DNA from: Granulosicoccus sp965367215
Lineage (GTDB): Bacteria > Pseudomonadota > Gammaproteobacteria > Granulosicoccales > Granulosicoccaceae
Direction: 5' to 3'
DNA length: 51,974 nucleotides
NCBI GenBank assembly: GCA_965367215.1
Contig: CBDUIJ010000004.1
Coordinates: 1-51,974 of the forward strand
Below, piece by piece: positions 1 through 8,352 of this stretch. A program made the translations under genes and the position numbers. The number at the start of each line of letters is the position of its first letter. The first letter of the stretch is position 1. The notes below the pieces were generated by a model. The model did not search any database. It worked only from the letters and a program-made list of their open reading frames with translations, and had not been told where the DNA came from.

Positions 1-803
1 TCGTTGATGCCACCATTGGCAGACGATTCAGCGGTCTGTCTGAATTCACCGTCAACCACCTGCTCGACAATCTCGCTGCCACGAGTCATCGAGAATTCCC
101 CGATGCTGGCATTGCGGTACTGCTGCGAATCGAAGGAGTTGAAGTTGTACATTTCAATGCCAGCGTTGCTGCTGATATTGATGCCACTGCCCTGTTGCCA
201 CGCGAAATCCGTCCAGGCGTGATTTGCACGTCTTACCGAAAAATGACGGCCTGATACGTAGTCATCGAGCACACTCAGAGAACCATTGAACACCTGCTCG
301 CCATCCATCTCTGTGCGGCACTGATCAAAGTGGTAGTTGTCCAGCGATACCCGGTGTGTATATTCCTCTTCATCCAGAATCAGGCTGCCACTCTCGATGA
401 TCATCTCGCCGCCTGACTGGCAGCTGTAGGAAGTCCTGACAAGCGCCGGTGTCAAGGTCTCATCCCGATCCAGCACGTTGAATGTGCCAGCCTCAAGCAA
501 GGTGCTGCCAATGGCTGACAACGCAGCACTGTCACCCAGCAGCATCACCTCTTCTGCCTGTGACTCCAGACGATAGCCCGCCAATGCTTCCAGCATGGAA
601 GGATAGTCGGCATCCAGCTTCAACACGCCTGTCCCTTGCAAGGTCACCGGCTCCGTATCCGCGGCCTGGCTCACTGTTCCATCCAGTGCAGCTTCCGAAT
701 TCAGCGTCAAGGGAGCAGCGGTTTCACTGGATGTACTACAACCGCTGATTGCCAGTATGCAGGTGATGGCAACAGTCAGTGAAGTGCTTCGGAGGGCTTT
801 CAT
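1..803 (-). CDS. Putative lipoprotein, 3' end beyond the window
   Basis: The frame is open from an ATG at 803 down to base 1 (267 codons, no stop), so the gene continues past the left edge. The N-terminus is a lipoprotein signal: Lys2 and Arg5, a hydrophobic stretch, then a lipobox ISGC with Cys22 as the lipidated residue. The mature part is rich in Ser, Thr, Asp and Glu and contains two cysteines near residues 128-150 that could form a disulfide. I recognise no family. It is probably an envelope lipoprotein of unknown role. It is transcribed divergently from the sugar ABC operon that starts at 1116. The signal peptide and open frame are seen directly; the envelope location is inferred. Confidence 0.75.
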   Translation of the reverse strand, partial: MKALRSTSLTVAITCILAISGCSTSSETAAPLTLNSEAALDGTVSQAADTEPVTLQGTGVLKLDADYPSMLEALAGYRLESQAEEVMLLGDSAALSAIGSTLLEAGTFNVLDRDETLTPALVRTSYSCQSGGEMIIESGSLILDEEEYTHRVSLDNYHFDQCRTEMDGEQVFNGSLSVLDDYVSGRHFSVRRANHAWTDFAWQQGSGINISSNAGIEMYNFNSFDSQQYRNASIGEFSMTRGSEIVEQVVDGEFRQTAESSANGGIN

Positions 804-1115
804 TAATCGCTCTGGCGATGGGGGTTGGTGGGCTATCAGGAGCGCGGATCATGCGCTCGCACGCAGGGGTTGGCAATGGCTGGATTACCTGTTTTTCAGG
901 AACTTGTTTCATAGCGCTTCGGATGAAATGAAAAGGCCCAGAAGCCACCCCCTCCGCCCTCCTTCCGATAAATCAGACAAAACACTTGAATTGTTCAATC
1001 CAAAATTGTAACGTTTCAATTCATAACGTTTCAATTACTTGAATTTTCATAACCACGCACTGTTCACGCTGACACCACGCGGCGTATTTTTCACTCAGAG
1101 GAGCCCGATAATTCC
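804..1115. promoter_or_regulatory. Divergent intergenic region with two operator-like repeats
   Basis: This 312-base gap between the lipoprotein and the sugar ABC operon holds no credible gene. Its A+T-rich right half (about 970-1060) carries an inverted repeat TTGAATTGTTCAA at 986-998. It also carries two direct copies of TAACGTTTCAATT at 1009-1021 and 1024-1036, with a 15-bp period. The first copy lies in an imperfect palindrome TGTAACGTTTCA with a central CG, the usual shape of LacI-family operators. A LacI-type regulator is encoded in the downstream operon (4371-5411), so these are its best candidate sites. A sigma70 promoter must lie here, but no hexamer pair stands out clearly. A Shine-Dalgarno AGAGGAG is at 1097-1103. 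Confidence 0.5.
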
Positions 1116-2402
1116 ATGAAATCAACAAGCTACAAATTCGTGAAGACTGTCCTGGGAGGAGCTGTACTCAGCACCGCAGCCGGAATGGCAAACGCCGCGG
1201 AATTGAGCGGCGACCTGGTCATGATCAACTGGCTGGGCGGCGCACAAGGCGAAATGATGCAGAAGCTGGAGGATGACTTCGTCGCGAAGAATCCCGAGGT
1301 CAACTTCCGCAACATCGTGCCTCAGGCCACAGGTGATGCACGTGGCGGAATACGCCAGGTCATTCTGGGTGGTGAGCAGGCTGACCTGCTGATCAACACC
1401 TGGCCAGCGTTCCGCCAGGAATTGGTCGATGCCGACTTGCTGCTGCCGGTAGATGACGTCTGGCAGGAGAACGGACTCGACGAAGTACTCTCCGAGGCCT
1501 GGCGCGATCTGTCGGTGATCGACGGCAGCAACTACGGGGTCACCTACACCTTCGGGGATCGTTCCGGTATCTGGTACCGCACCGATACCTTCGAGAAAGC
1601 CGGCATCAGCGCCGAGCCCGAAACCTGGGATGAATTCAAGGCAACTTTCGCCCCCCTCCTCGAGAACGACATCACGCCCATGTCGGTTCCGGCCAAGGTC
1701 TGGGCGCATGCCGAATGGTTCGAGTCCCTGTTGATCCGCGTCGCCGGTGTCGAGACAGCCACCAGGCTGGCCAACCACGAGATCCCGTGGACAGATGACG
1801 CCGTCAAGACTGCTTTGCGCAAGTGGCAGGAACTGTTGCAGGCCAATTGCTGCGACGAGCCCAACACCATGCTGGCCACGGACTGGGACAACTCGGTGGA
1901 TGCCGCGCTGAAAACCGGTGACTCCGCCTACGTACTGATGGGCATGTGGCTCAATACACGCGCCAACCAGGAGTATGGCGAGACGCCCGGAGAGGACTAC
2001 ACCATCATGCAGTTCCCGGCACTGGGCATGGGTCATGACGACACTTCCATGGTCGATGCCAAGGAGCTGAACCTGTTGTCAACGGTGAAGAACAAGGAGG
2101 CCGCCACGGCATTCATGGTGTACCTGCTCTCGGCAGATGCCACCGCCATCATGACCGAATACGGCCTCGCCTCTCCGTCCGCCAATGCCGACACCAGCCT
2201 TTACGATCCGGTTATCGCCAAATCGGTGGAAGAAGTCTCCAATGCAAGGTCCCTGCAGTTCGTTCTGGGTGACCTGCTTCCCGGCGACCTGGGCGGGGAG
2301 TACCGGGTGCAGTTGCAGAAATTCCTGCAGGACCCGTCTGATGAGACCATTGACGCTGTCACGGCAGCTCTCGAAAAAGTAGCTGCGGACGCCTACCCAT
2401 AA
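1116..2402 (+). CDS. CUT1 ABC transporter sugar-binding protein
   Basis: Periplasmic solute-binding protein (428 aa) of the extracellular solute-binding family 1 (MalE-like). It should deliver a sugar or glycoside to the permeases encoded just downstream. Residues 1-27 form a Sec signal peptide ending MANA, and the mature protein begins AELSG. Family-typical features are the early lobe (mature start through the segment KNPEVNFRNIV), the Gly/Trp-rich hinge segments and a C-terminal helix region ending at AYP. Start ATG 1116 has AGAGGAG at 1097-1103. It is the first gene of the operon, followed 4 bases later by permease 1. The substrate cannot be read from sequence. Expression is probably controlled by the operon's LacI-type protein. 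Confidence 0.9.
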   Translation: MKSTSYKFVKTVLGGAVLSTAAGMANAAELSGDLVMINWLGGAQGEMMQKLEDDFVAKNPEVNFRNIVPQATGDARGGIRQVILGGEQADLLINTWPAFRQELVDADLLLPVDDVWQENGLDEVLSEAWRDLSVIDGSNYGVTYTFGDRSGIWYRTDTFEKAGISAEPETWDEFKATFAPLLENDITPMSVPAKVWAHAEWFESLLIRVAGVETATRLANHEIPWTDDAVKTALRKWQELLQANCCDEPNTMLATDWDNSVDAALKTGDSAYVLMGMWLNTRANQEYGETPGEDYTIMQFPALGMGHDDTSMVDAKELNLLSTVKNKEAATAFMVYLLSADATAIMTEYGLASPSANADTSLYDPVIAKSVEEVSNARSLQFVLGDLLPGDLGGEYRVQLQKFLQDPSDETIDAVTAALEKVAADAYP

Positions 2403-2406
2403 GCCC

Positions 2407-3384
2407 ATGGCGATGTCCACCTCAACCGAAACCGGGGCAGCAGATCTGCCCCGCGTAGCGCAGGATCCCGCAAATGCCAGGGTGAGCGCCTTGTTGGCGA
2501 GCGCAGCCAGACGCACGCCAATGGGGGACACCCCGGCGGCGTGGCTGCTGTTGTTGCCGCTACTGCTGTTCTTCCTGGTATCGGTGGTGTATCCACTGAT
2601 CGAGACGATTCGCTTGAGTTTCTACGATATTCGCGGCCTGGGCAAACCGACCTATGTCGGCTTGCAGAACTACTTCAAGCTGTTTTCCGACGACAACTTC
2701 ACCACCGCCATGGTCGCCACGGTGAAGTGGACTCTGACATCCACTTTCGTCTCGGTTGCCATCGGCTGGATGCTGGCCATGCTGTGTTCACTTTCACCCG
2801 GCAGAACCCTGCCCTTCCGGGTGATGATCTTTGCCGCTTACGGTGTATCCGAAGCTGTCAGCGGATTCATGTGGCTAGGGATCTACCGCCCTGACGTGGG
2901 TCTGTTGAATGCCTTGCTGGGAAGCGTTGGACTGGATGCCTGGCAGAACCCCTGGCTGGGAGACCCTTCCACGGCTTTGTGGGCAGTCATTGCCGCCTAT
3001 GTCTGGACCCAGGTCGGTCTGCCGCTGATGACCTGTTTTGCCTCCATCCAGGCAATCCCGAAAAACCTGTTCGAGGCTGCCTATGTCGATGGCGCCAAAC
3101 CGTACTCCATGCTGCGCCATATCGTCATGCCCTTGTCTCTGCCCGGTGTCAGGGTTGCCATTTTCATCAACCTGCTCAGTAGCCTGAAAGCGTTCGACCT
3201 GATTTTCATACTCACCAGTGGAGGTCCGGTCAGGAGCACTGAAACCGTGGGTTACTTCATGTACCGCGAATCGATGCAGAATTTCAAGCTCGGTTACGGT
3301 GCCGCCAGCACCGTCATCCTGCTGCTCGGTGTTCTACTGGTATCCATTCCCGTCATCATCAAGCGAACGGAGGCTGCCCGATGA
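2407..3384 (+). CDS. CUT1 ABC transporter permease (MalF/UgpA-like)
   Basis: Inner-membrane permease of 325 aa with about six hydrophobic helices. A hydrophilic N-terminal tail of about 35 residues precedes the first helix (WLLLLPLLLFFLVSVVY). The cytoplasmic EAA loop that contacts the ATPase is clear: FEAAYVDGAKPYSMLRHIV, followed by MPLSLP. It follows the binding-protein gene by 4 bases and overlaps the next permease by 4 bases (ATGA), so the two are translationally coupled. ATG 2413 is a possible alternative start. The family assignment is firm; the substrate is unknown. Confidence 0.9.
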   Translation: MAMSTSTETGAADLPRVAQDPANARVSALLASAARRTPMGDTPAAWLLLLPLLLFFLVSVVYPLIETIRLSFYDIRGLGKPTYVGLQNYFKLFSDDNFTTAMVATVKWTLTSTFVSVAIGWMLAMLCSLSPGRTLPFRVMIFAAYGVSEAVSGFMWLGIYRPDVGLLNALLGSVGLDAWQNPWLGDPSTALWAVIAAYVWTQVGLPLMTCFASIQAIPKNLFEAAYVDGAKPYSMLRHIVMPLSLPGVRVAIFINLLSSLKAFDLIFILTSGGPVRSTETVGYFMYRESMQNFKLGYGAASTVILLLGVLLVSIPVIIKRTEAAR

Positions 3385-4229
3385 GCGCCGCTCAGAACAA
3401 CGATGCCATGATCGGCAAGTCCTCTCCCTGGGCAACATGGCTGGTCGGGGCCGTGGCGTTTCTCTGGATCATCCCCATTGTCGGCATCGTTGTCACATCG
3501 ATTCGCCCCCTGAGCGAAATCTCTCTGGGTTGGTGGAATATCGAGCAATTCACGCTGACACTGGATGCGTGGCGAACCGTCTGGGACAAGTATCCGCTGG
3601 CCTACGCCTTCTGGGTATCGGTCAAGATCTCCGTGATCTCCACGCTCATTCCCATGATCTTTGCCCCCATGGCGGCCTACGCCTTCCATTTCCTGCAGTT
3701 CCGTTTCCGGCGCGTCATGCTGATCATTGTCATCAATGCCTTTGTGCTGCCCAGCCAGGTCGTGGTCATTCCTCTGTTCGTGCTGTGGCGCAAGCTCGGG
3801 CTTATCGACAATATCTGGGCGGTCATCATCCCGTTTGCCGGCATGTCCTTCGCCTGGGCTGTCTATCTGGTCAAGAGCTACCTGGATGACTTTCCTCGTG
3901 AACTGATCGAAGCCGCTCAGGTTGATGGCTGCGGCCCCATCGCACGCTTCTTCTACATAGTCCTGCCAAACTCACTGACCCCGATTGCGGCGGTCGGCAT
4001 CCTGCAGTTCCTGTGGACCTGGAACGGCCTGTTACTGCCCGTTGTCTACCTGCGTGAAGAGCTGCCACTCACCGCTCTGCTGGCCAGAATCCAGGGGGTC
4101 TACGACAGAAACTGGGATCAGGTGGCCGTTGCCGCCATCGTGACCACGGTGGTGCCACTGATCATTTTCATCGTTTTTCAACGCTATTTTACCGCCGGCG
4201 CTTCCACGCGCTCCGGCTCCAAGGAATAA
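3381..4229 (+). CDS. CUT1 ABC transporter permease (MalG/UgpE-like)
   Basis: Second inner-membrane permease of the transporter (282 aa). It has an N-terminal helix after a short cytoplasmic tail, five further helices, and the EAA loop LIEAAQVDGCGPIARFFYIV with LP following. The ATG overlaps the stop of the preceding permease (ATGA at 3381-3384). Its own 3' end runs AAGGA just ahead of the stop, which provides a ribosome-binding site for the small ORF at 4234. It pairs with the product of 2407-3384 to form the membrane channel. Confidence 0.9.
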   Translation: MSAAQNNDAMIGKSSPWATWLVGAVAFLWIIPIVGIVVTSIRPLSEISLGWWNIEQFTLTLDAWRTVWDKYPLAYAFWVSVKISVISTLIPMIFAPMAAYAFHFLQFRFRRVMLIIVINAFVLPSQVVVIPLFVLWRKLGLIDNIWAVIIPFAGMSFAWAVYLVKSYLDDFPRELIEAAQVDGCGPIARFFYIVLPNSLTPIAAVGILQFLWTWNGLLLPVVYLREELPLTALLARIQGVYDRNWDQVAVAAIVTTVVPLIIFIVFQRYFTAGASTRSGSKE

Positions 4230-4233
4230 GCTG

Positions 4234-4374
4234 ATGTCTGCAACCAACTTGCCACTCAGCAGATTCTCTCAGTTGCGTTATCACCAGATCCATCCTGGCC
4301 AACTCAGCCTGCCTGAACTGCCTGTACACACAGCCACCGTGCTGCAGTTTTCCGACAAGGGTGCAAGCACATGA
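4234..4374 (+). CDS. Small ORF coupled to the LacI-type regulator gene
   Basis: A 46-codon frame fills nearly all of the gap between the second permease and the LacI-type gene. AAGGA (4221-4225) precedes its ATG by 8 bases, and its TGA (4372-4374) overlaps the ATG of the regulator as ATGA. The product begins MSATNLPLSRFSQLRYHQI and has no signal peptide or membrane segment. The segment around HPGQLSLPELPVHTATV vaguely resembles the start of a cupin/AraC-type ligand domain, so it could be a remnant of a longer gene. It could also be a leader peptide that couples translation of the regulator. No family is recognised. Confidence 0.4.
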   Translation: MSATNLPLSRFSQLRYHQIHPGQLSLPELPVHTATVLQFSDKGAST

Positions 4375-5411
4375 CATCCAGGCCTGGAAAAACCCCACGC
4401 AATGCGACCATCAACGATGTCGCCGAACGCGCCAATGTCTCGATCGGTACCGTATCCCGACACCTGAACGGTTACCTCGTCAAACCGGATAACCGGGCTC
4501 GTATCGAGGAGGCCATACACAGCCTGTCCTATGCGCGCAATGCCATTGCGAGTGCCATGAAAACCTCGCAATCCAATATGGTCGGGCTGCTGGTACCGGA
4601 CTACGATGAATTCCATGCGCAGCTTCTGGGCCTGCTGGGCACCTCGTTTCGAGAGCAGGGTTTCGTCACCCTGACGTATTGCCACGAAAGCAATGTGCAG
4701 GCTGCAAGAGACTCCATTGCCTTCTTTCGCAGTCATCGAGTCAACTCCCTGATCCTCAGTGGCTGTCAGGAACTCAAGTCTGAAGTCGAGGAAATGATGT
4801 CACAAGGTGTTCAGGTCATCGCCTATGACAACGACCTTCTGGATCCACGTGTTCAGCAGGTCAAGGTTGATAATGCAGGTGTGACACGCCAGGCCATCGA
4901 GCACCTACTCGCTCTGGGCCACCGTAAAATTGCCATCATCACCGGGCAAATGGAGAACTGGACGGCGCAGCGACGTCTGCAGGGCTACCTTGACGCCATG
5001 CAAGGCGCAGAGCTTGAGGTCGACCCGGCATACGTTTTCAATGGTGACTGGCGATCAGAAACCGGCTTCGCTGCCATGCAGAAACTCTGGGCTGGTACGG
5101 ATCGCCCCACCGCCGTGTTCAGTTCCAACCATCAGATGACACTCGGCGTACTCGATTTTGTCAGAGAACATCATCTTGATATACCGTCCGATCTGTCGCT
5201 GATCAGTTTCGACGACATCAGCATGTTTCGTTATCTGACACCGTCCATTACCGCAATCGCACAACCCTTGCCGCAGATAGTGTCAGCCATACGCGAACTC
5301 TTTCTTGCCAGAGACGATGCACAGAAGTCGGATGCCCAGCGCAGTATCAGACTGGACTGTGAGTTGATGGTCAGGGACTCGACGGCACCACCCCGAGACT
5401 CGACAGCATGA
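4371..5411 (+). CDS. LacI-family transcriptional regulator
   Basis: A 346-aa regulator. An N-terminal helix-turn-helix (about residues 12-34, ATINDVAERANVSIGTVSRH) and hinge helix are followed by a periplasmic-binding-protein-like effector domain containing the segment HRKIAIITG and the segment LSLISFDDISMF typical of this family. It probably represses the ABC operon in which it lies, releasing DNA when the imported sugar or a product binds. Candidate operators are the tandem CG-centred repeats at 1006-1036. It sits between the permeases and the ATPase, so it is likely co-transcribed and autoregulated. The start is set by the ATGA overlap with the upstream small ORF. Confidence 0.92.
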   Translation: MTSRPGKTPRNATINDVAERANVSIGTVSRHLNGYLVKPDNRARIEEAIHSLSYARNAIASAMKTSQSNMVGLLVPDYDEFHAQLLGLLGTSFREQGFVTLTYCHESNVQAARDSIAFFRSHRVNSLILSGCQELKSEVEEMMSQGVQVIAYDNDLLDPRVQQVKVDNAGVTRQAIEHLLALGHRKIAIITGQMENWTAQRRLQGYLDAMQGAELEVDPAYVFNGDWRSETGFAAMQKLWAGTDRPTAVFSSNHQMTLGVLDFVREHHLDIPSDLSLISFDDISMFRYLTPSITAIAQPLPQIVSAIRELFLARDDAQKSDAQRSIRLDCELMVRDSTAPPRDSTA

Positions 5412-5445
5412 ACACCAACCACACCTGTTTTACCGGAGGACTCTG

Positions 5446-6543
<1,098 letters not shown>

Positions 6544-6615
6544 TGAACCTCAGTGGGTTGAAGCAAAGCGCAGTCTGATTGCCTGCACCATTGCCGCTCC
6601 TACCCACTCGTTCAG

Positions 6616-6642
6616 CCGGCCTGCCAATCGCTGGCAGGCTGG
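6616..6642. terminator. Hairpin between convergent ABC operon and BON gene
   Basis: The arms CCGGCCTGCCA and TGGCAGGCTGG pair over 11 positions (one G-T wobble) around a 5-base loop ATCGC. There is no clean T-tract on either side. It lies between the stop of the plus-strand ATPase gene (6543) and the end of the minus-strand BON gene (6691), where a bidirectional terminator is expected. Confidence 0.55.
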
Positions 6643-6643
6643 C

Positions 6644-6699
6644 ACTGCTTACTGCTTACTGCTTACTGCTTACTGCTTACTGCTTACTGCTTACTGCTT
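6644..6699. repeat. Eight tandem copies of a 7-bp unit (ACTGCTT)
   Basis: ACTGCTT is repeated eight times without error at 6644, 6651, 6658, 6665, 6672, 6679, 6686 and 6693. On the minus strand the unit is AAGCAGT. The last plus-strand copy encodes the final KQ and the TAA stop (6691-6693) of the BON lipoprotein, so the array begins inside the coding sequence and continues downstream. Perfect short arrays of this type often vary in copy number through slipped-strand replication. Confidence 0.95.
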
Positions 6700-7005
6700 G
6701 ACGATAAGGCTGTTGTCGACGCTTGCGACACCGTCAACCGCACTGGCCAGCTCTTCGGCGCGCGCCTTGTCTTCTTCGCTATCGACAAAACCACTCAACT
6801 GAACAACATCACGGAATGTGGACACTTCCACGTCTACCAGCGTTCCCAGGGAATCCTGTGCCAGAGCTGACTTCACCTTGGTGGTGATGACCGTGTTGTC
6901 CACGTACTCACCTGTGCTTTCCTTGGTAGGGCTTGCTGTACAAGCTGCTACTGTTGCCAGAACTGTGGCTACCAACAGCATCTTCGCTACGTTTCTGATT
7001 GTCAT
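6691..7005 (-). CDS. BON-domain lipoprotein
   Basis: Small envelope protein of 104 aa. It has a lipoprotein signal peptide with a VAAC lipobox (Cys22) followed by one BON domain (about residues 35-103: DNTVITTKVKSALAQD, then VEVSTFRDVVQLSGFVDS). BON domains occur in OsmY/DolP-type proteins that act at the outer membrane or during osmotic and envelope stress. Here the single-domain layout makes a stress-related lipoprotein likely, but no specific role can be assigned. Start ATG 7005 has GGAG about 10 bases upstream. The last two codons and the stop lie in the heptanucleotide array. Confidence 0.85.
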   Translation of the reverse strand: MTIRNVAKMLLVATVLATVAACTASPTKESTGEYVDNTVITTKVKSALAQDSLGTLVDVEVSTFRDVVQLSGFVDSEEDKARAEELASAVDGVASVDNSLIVKQ

Positions 7006-7242
7006 GTCTTTTATCTCCGCTAGTTGAAACCGTTGCTACGGCTGAGCGAATGGTAGTCCTGCTGACGCCGACTTTTACGCAGCTTGCAGTAATTTCATTT
7101 AACGGCCTTCCAGTGCAACATGAACGGCCCAATTGCCCCCTGTATATCCGGGTCAATTCTACGAAAGCGCACAAGAGTGCCGTTACAGTGATAGTTTGTG
7201 CGGGCTGAGGCGTTGTGCCTCACCCTGACAGGTTTAAGAGCC

Positions 7243-8079
7243 ATGAACGAACGCCTCATCAATATCCACAGCGAATTGACCTATTCCGTCTTCTCCCCTA
7301 CCACCATTCTGCTACAGGTGGCCGCGATGAATACGCCACGCCAGAAGATCAGCAATGAAATGCTGACGGTCAATCCATCCACACCGGTGGATTACCTGCA
7401 GGAAAGTCCATTGGGCAATCGAGCCTGCCGGGTCAGCCTGGAGCCGGGATCGACAACGATCCATTATTCGGCAACGGCGAGCCTGTCACCCAAGCAGCCT
7501 GCCAATGAAGACTTGAAGGAGCTTGATTACACCGAATTGTCTGCCGAGATCCTGCCCTACCTGAATCCAAGCAGGTATTGCGAGTCGGACAAACTGGGCA
7601 AGTTCGCCGCCGACCTGTTCGGACAGATACCACGCGGATTCGAAAGGGTCAGCAAGATCAGTGACTGGGTTTTCCAGAACCTGGCCTACACCCCTGGCAG
7701 TACCGGCCCGGCGACAACGGCCTGTGATGTCCTGTTGCAGCGAACCGGTGTCTGCCGCGACTACGCTCATGTTTCCATCGCGCTGTGCAGGGCACTGGGA
7801 ATTCCAGCGCGCTATATATCGGGCTATGCAGTCAATCTGAACCCACCGGATTTTCACGGTTTCTTCGAAGCCTATCTGGGCGGCGACTGGATCCTGTTCG
7901 ACGCCACTCGTCTGGCACCAGTCAGCGGTTTTGTCCGCATAGGGGCTGGACGTGATGCTGCTGACGTTGCATTTGCCACCTTGATCGGTCAGGCATCCCT
8001 GACGAACATGACCGTGCAGGCAACCGACCCGCAGCTGGTGAAAGAAGCATCGGGCAACGAAGCCATCTCTACAGCCTGA
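7243..8079 (+). CDS. Transglutaminase-like cysteine protease-fold protein
   Basis: 278-aa protein of the transglutaminase-like superfamily. The N-terminal 90 residues form a beta-rich domain typical of the family's bacterial members, and the catalytic core follows. The triad is visible: Cys171 in RTGVCRDYAH, His205 in PDFHGFFEAYL and Asp220 in ILFDATRLAP. These proteins hydrolyse or cross-link peptide or isopeptide bonds; the substrate is unknown. There is no signal peptide, so it is probably cytoplasmic. I chose ATG 7243 (AAGAG 3 bases away at 7236-7240) because homologous-looking sequence begins MNERLINIHSELTY. A longer in-frame start at 7198 is possible. Confidence 0.85.
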   Translation: MNERLINIHSELTYSVFSPTTILLQVAAMNTPRQKISNEMLTVNPSTPVDYLQESPLGNRACRVSLEPGSTTIHYSATASLSPKQPANEDLKELDYTELSAEILPYLNPSRYCESDKLGKFAADLFGQIPRGFERVSKISDWVFQNLAYTPGSTGPATTACDVLLQRTGVCRDYAHVSIALCRALGIPARYISGYAVNLNPPDFHGFFEAYLGGDWILFDATRLAPVSGFVRIGAGRDAADVAFATLIGQASLTNMTVQATDPQLVKEASGNEAISTA

Positions 8080-8092
8080 TACCGAACGGCCT

Positions 8093-8111
8093 CGGACAGA
8101 TTTCCTGTCCG
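8093..8111 (+). terminator. Short hairpin after the transglutaminase gene
   Basis: CGGACAG and CTGTCCG form a 7-bp stem around the loop ATTTC, 14 bases after the stop at 8079. No T-run follows, so terminator function is only suggested by position. Confidence 0.35.
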
Positions 8112-8213
8112 GGGTGCCGACCCACCCCGCTTGCGCACGCCATGCGCAAACCCCGTCGCCTTTTTCGCGATCCATAAGCCAGTGCCGATGGCCGCTGCCC
8201 AGGCGTGCCTGCT

Positions 8214-8237
8214 CCAGTGCCTGCGCCAGTGCCTGCG
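8214..8237. repeat. Two tandem copies of a 12-bp unit
   Basis: CCAGTGCCTGCG occurs twice head to tail (8214-8225 and 8226-8237) in the noncoding stretch before the TctC gene. Apart from this, the stretch 8112-8282 shows no gene I can support. The minus-strand frames through it have no ribosome-binding site or recognisable family. Confidence 0.8.
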
Positions 8238-8282
8238 TCTCCGGCACACCCCACAAAAACGCCCCATCCGTGACAAACGCTC

Positions 8283-8311
8283 TTGACACCTTTGAAACGT
8301 CTATTTATATT
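8283..8311 (+). promoter_or_regulatory. Sigma70 promoter of the TctCBA operon
   Basis: A perfect -35 hexamer TTGACA (8283-8288) is separated by 17 bases from the -10 hexamer TATATT (8306-8311). Transcription would start near 8318, about 35 bases before the TctC ATG at 8353. The -10 and start region are overlapped by the palindrome at 8310-8327. Confidence 0.85.
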
Positions 8312-8327
8312 ACCTACTAGTTGGTAA
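8310..8327. promoter_or_regulatory. Palindromic operator, probable TetR-family site
   Basis: TTACCTACTAGTTGGTAA is an 18-bp palindrome with one mismatched pair (positions 6 and 13) and a central ACTAGT. It covers the last bases of the -10 hexamer and the transcription start, an ideal place for repression. The operon encodes a TetR-family protein at 11471-12112, whose family typically binds such 14-20-bp palindromes. The assignment of regulator to site is inferred from context. Confidence 0.7.
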
Positions 8328-8352
8328 CATAAACCACAGGAAGGAGAAGTCA

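Noticed and set aside
1122..2036. 304-codon open frame on the minus strand inside the first sugar-binding-protein gene
   Set aside because: Antisense to a clear ABC binding protein; no ribosome-binding site and no family-like sequence. It is open because of high GC codon bias.
6644..6699. Short CRISPR-like array
   Set aside because: The units are 7 bp with no spacers, so this is a simple tandem repeat.
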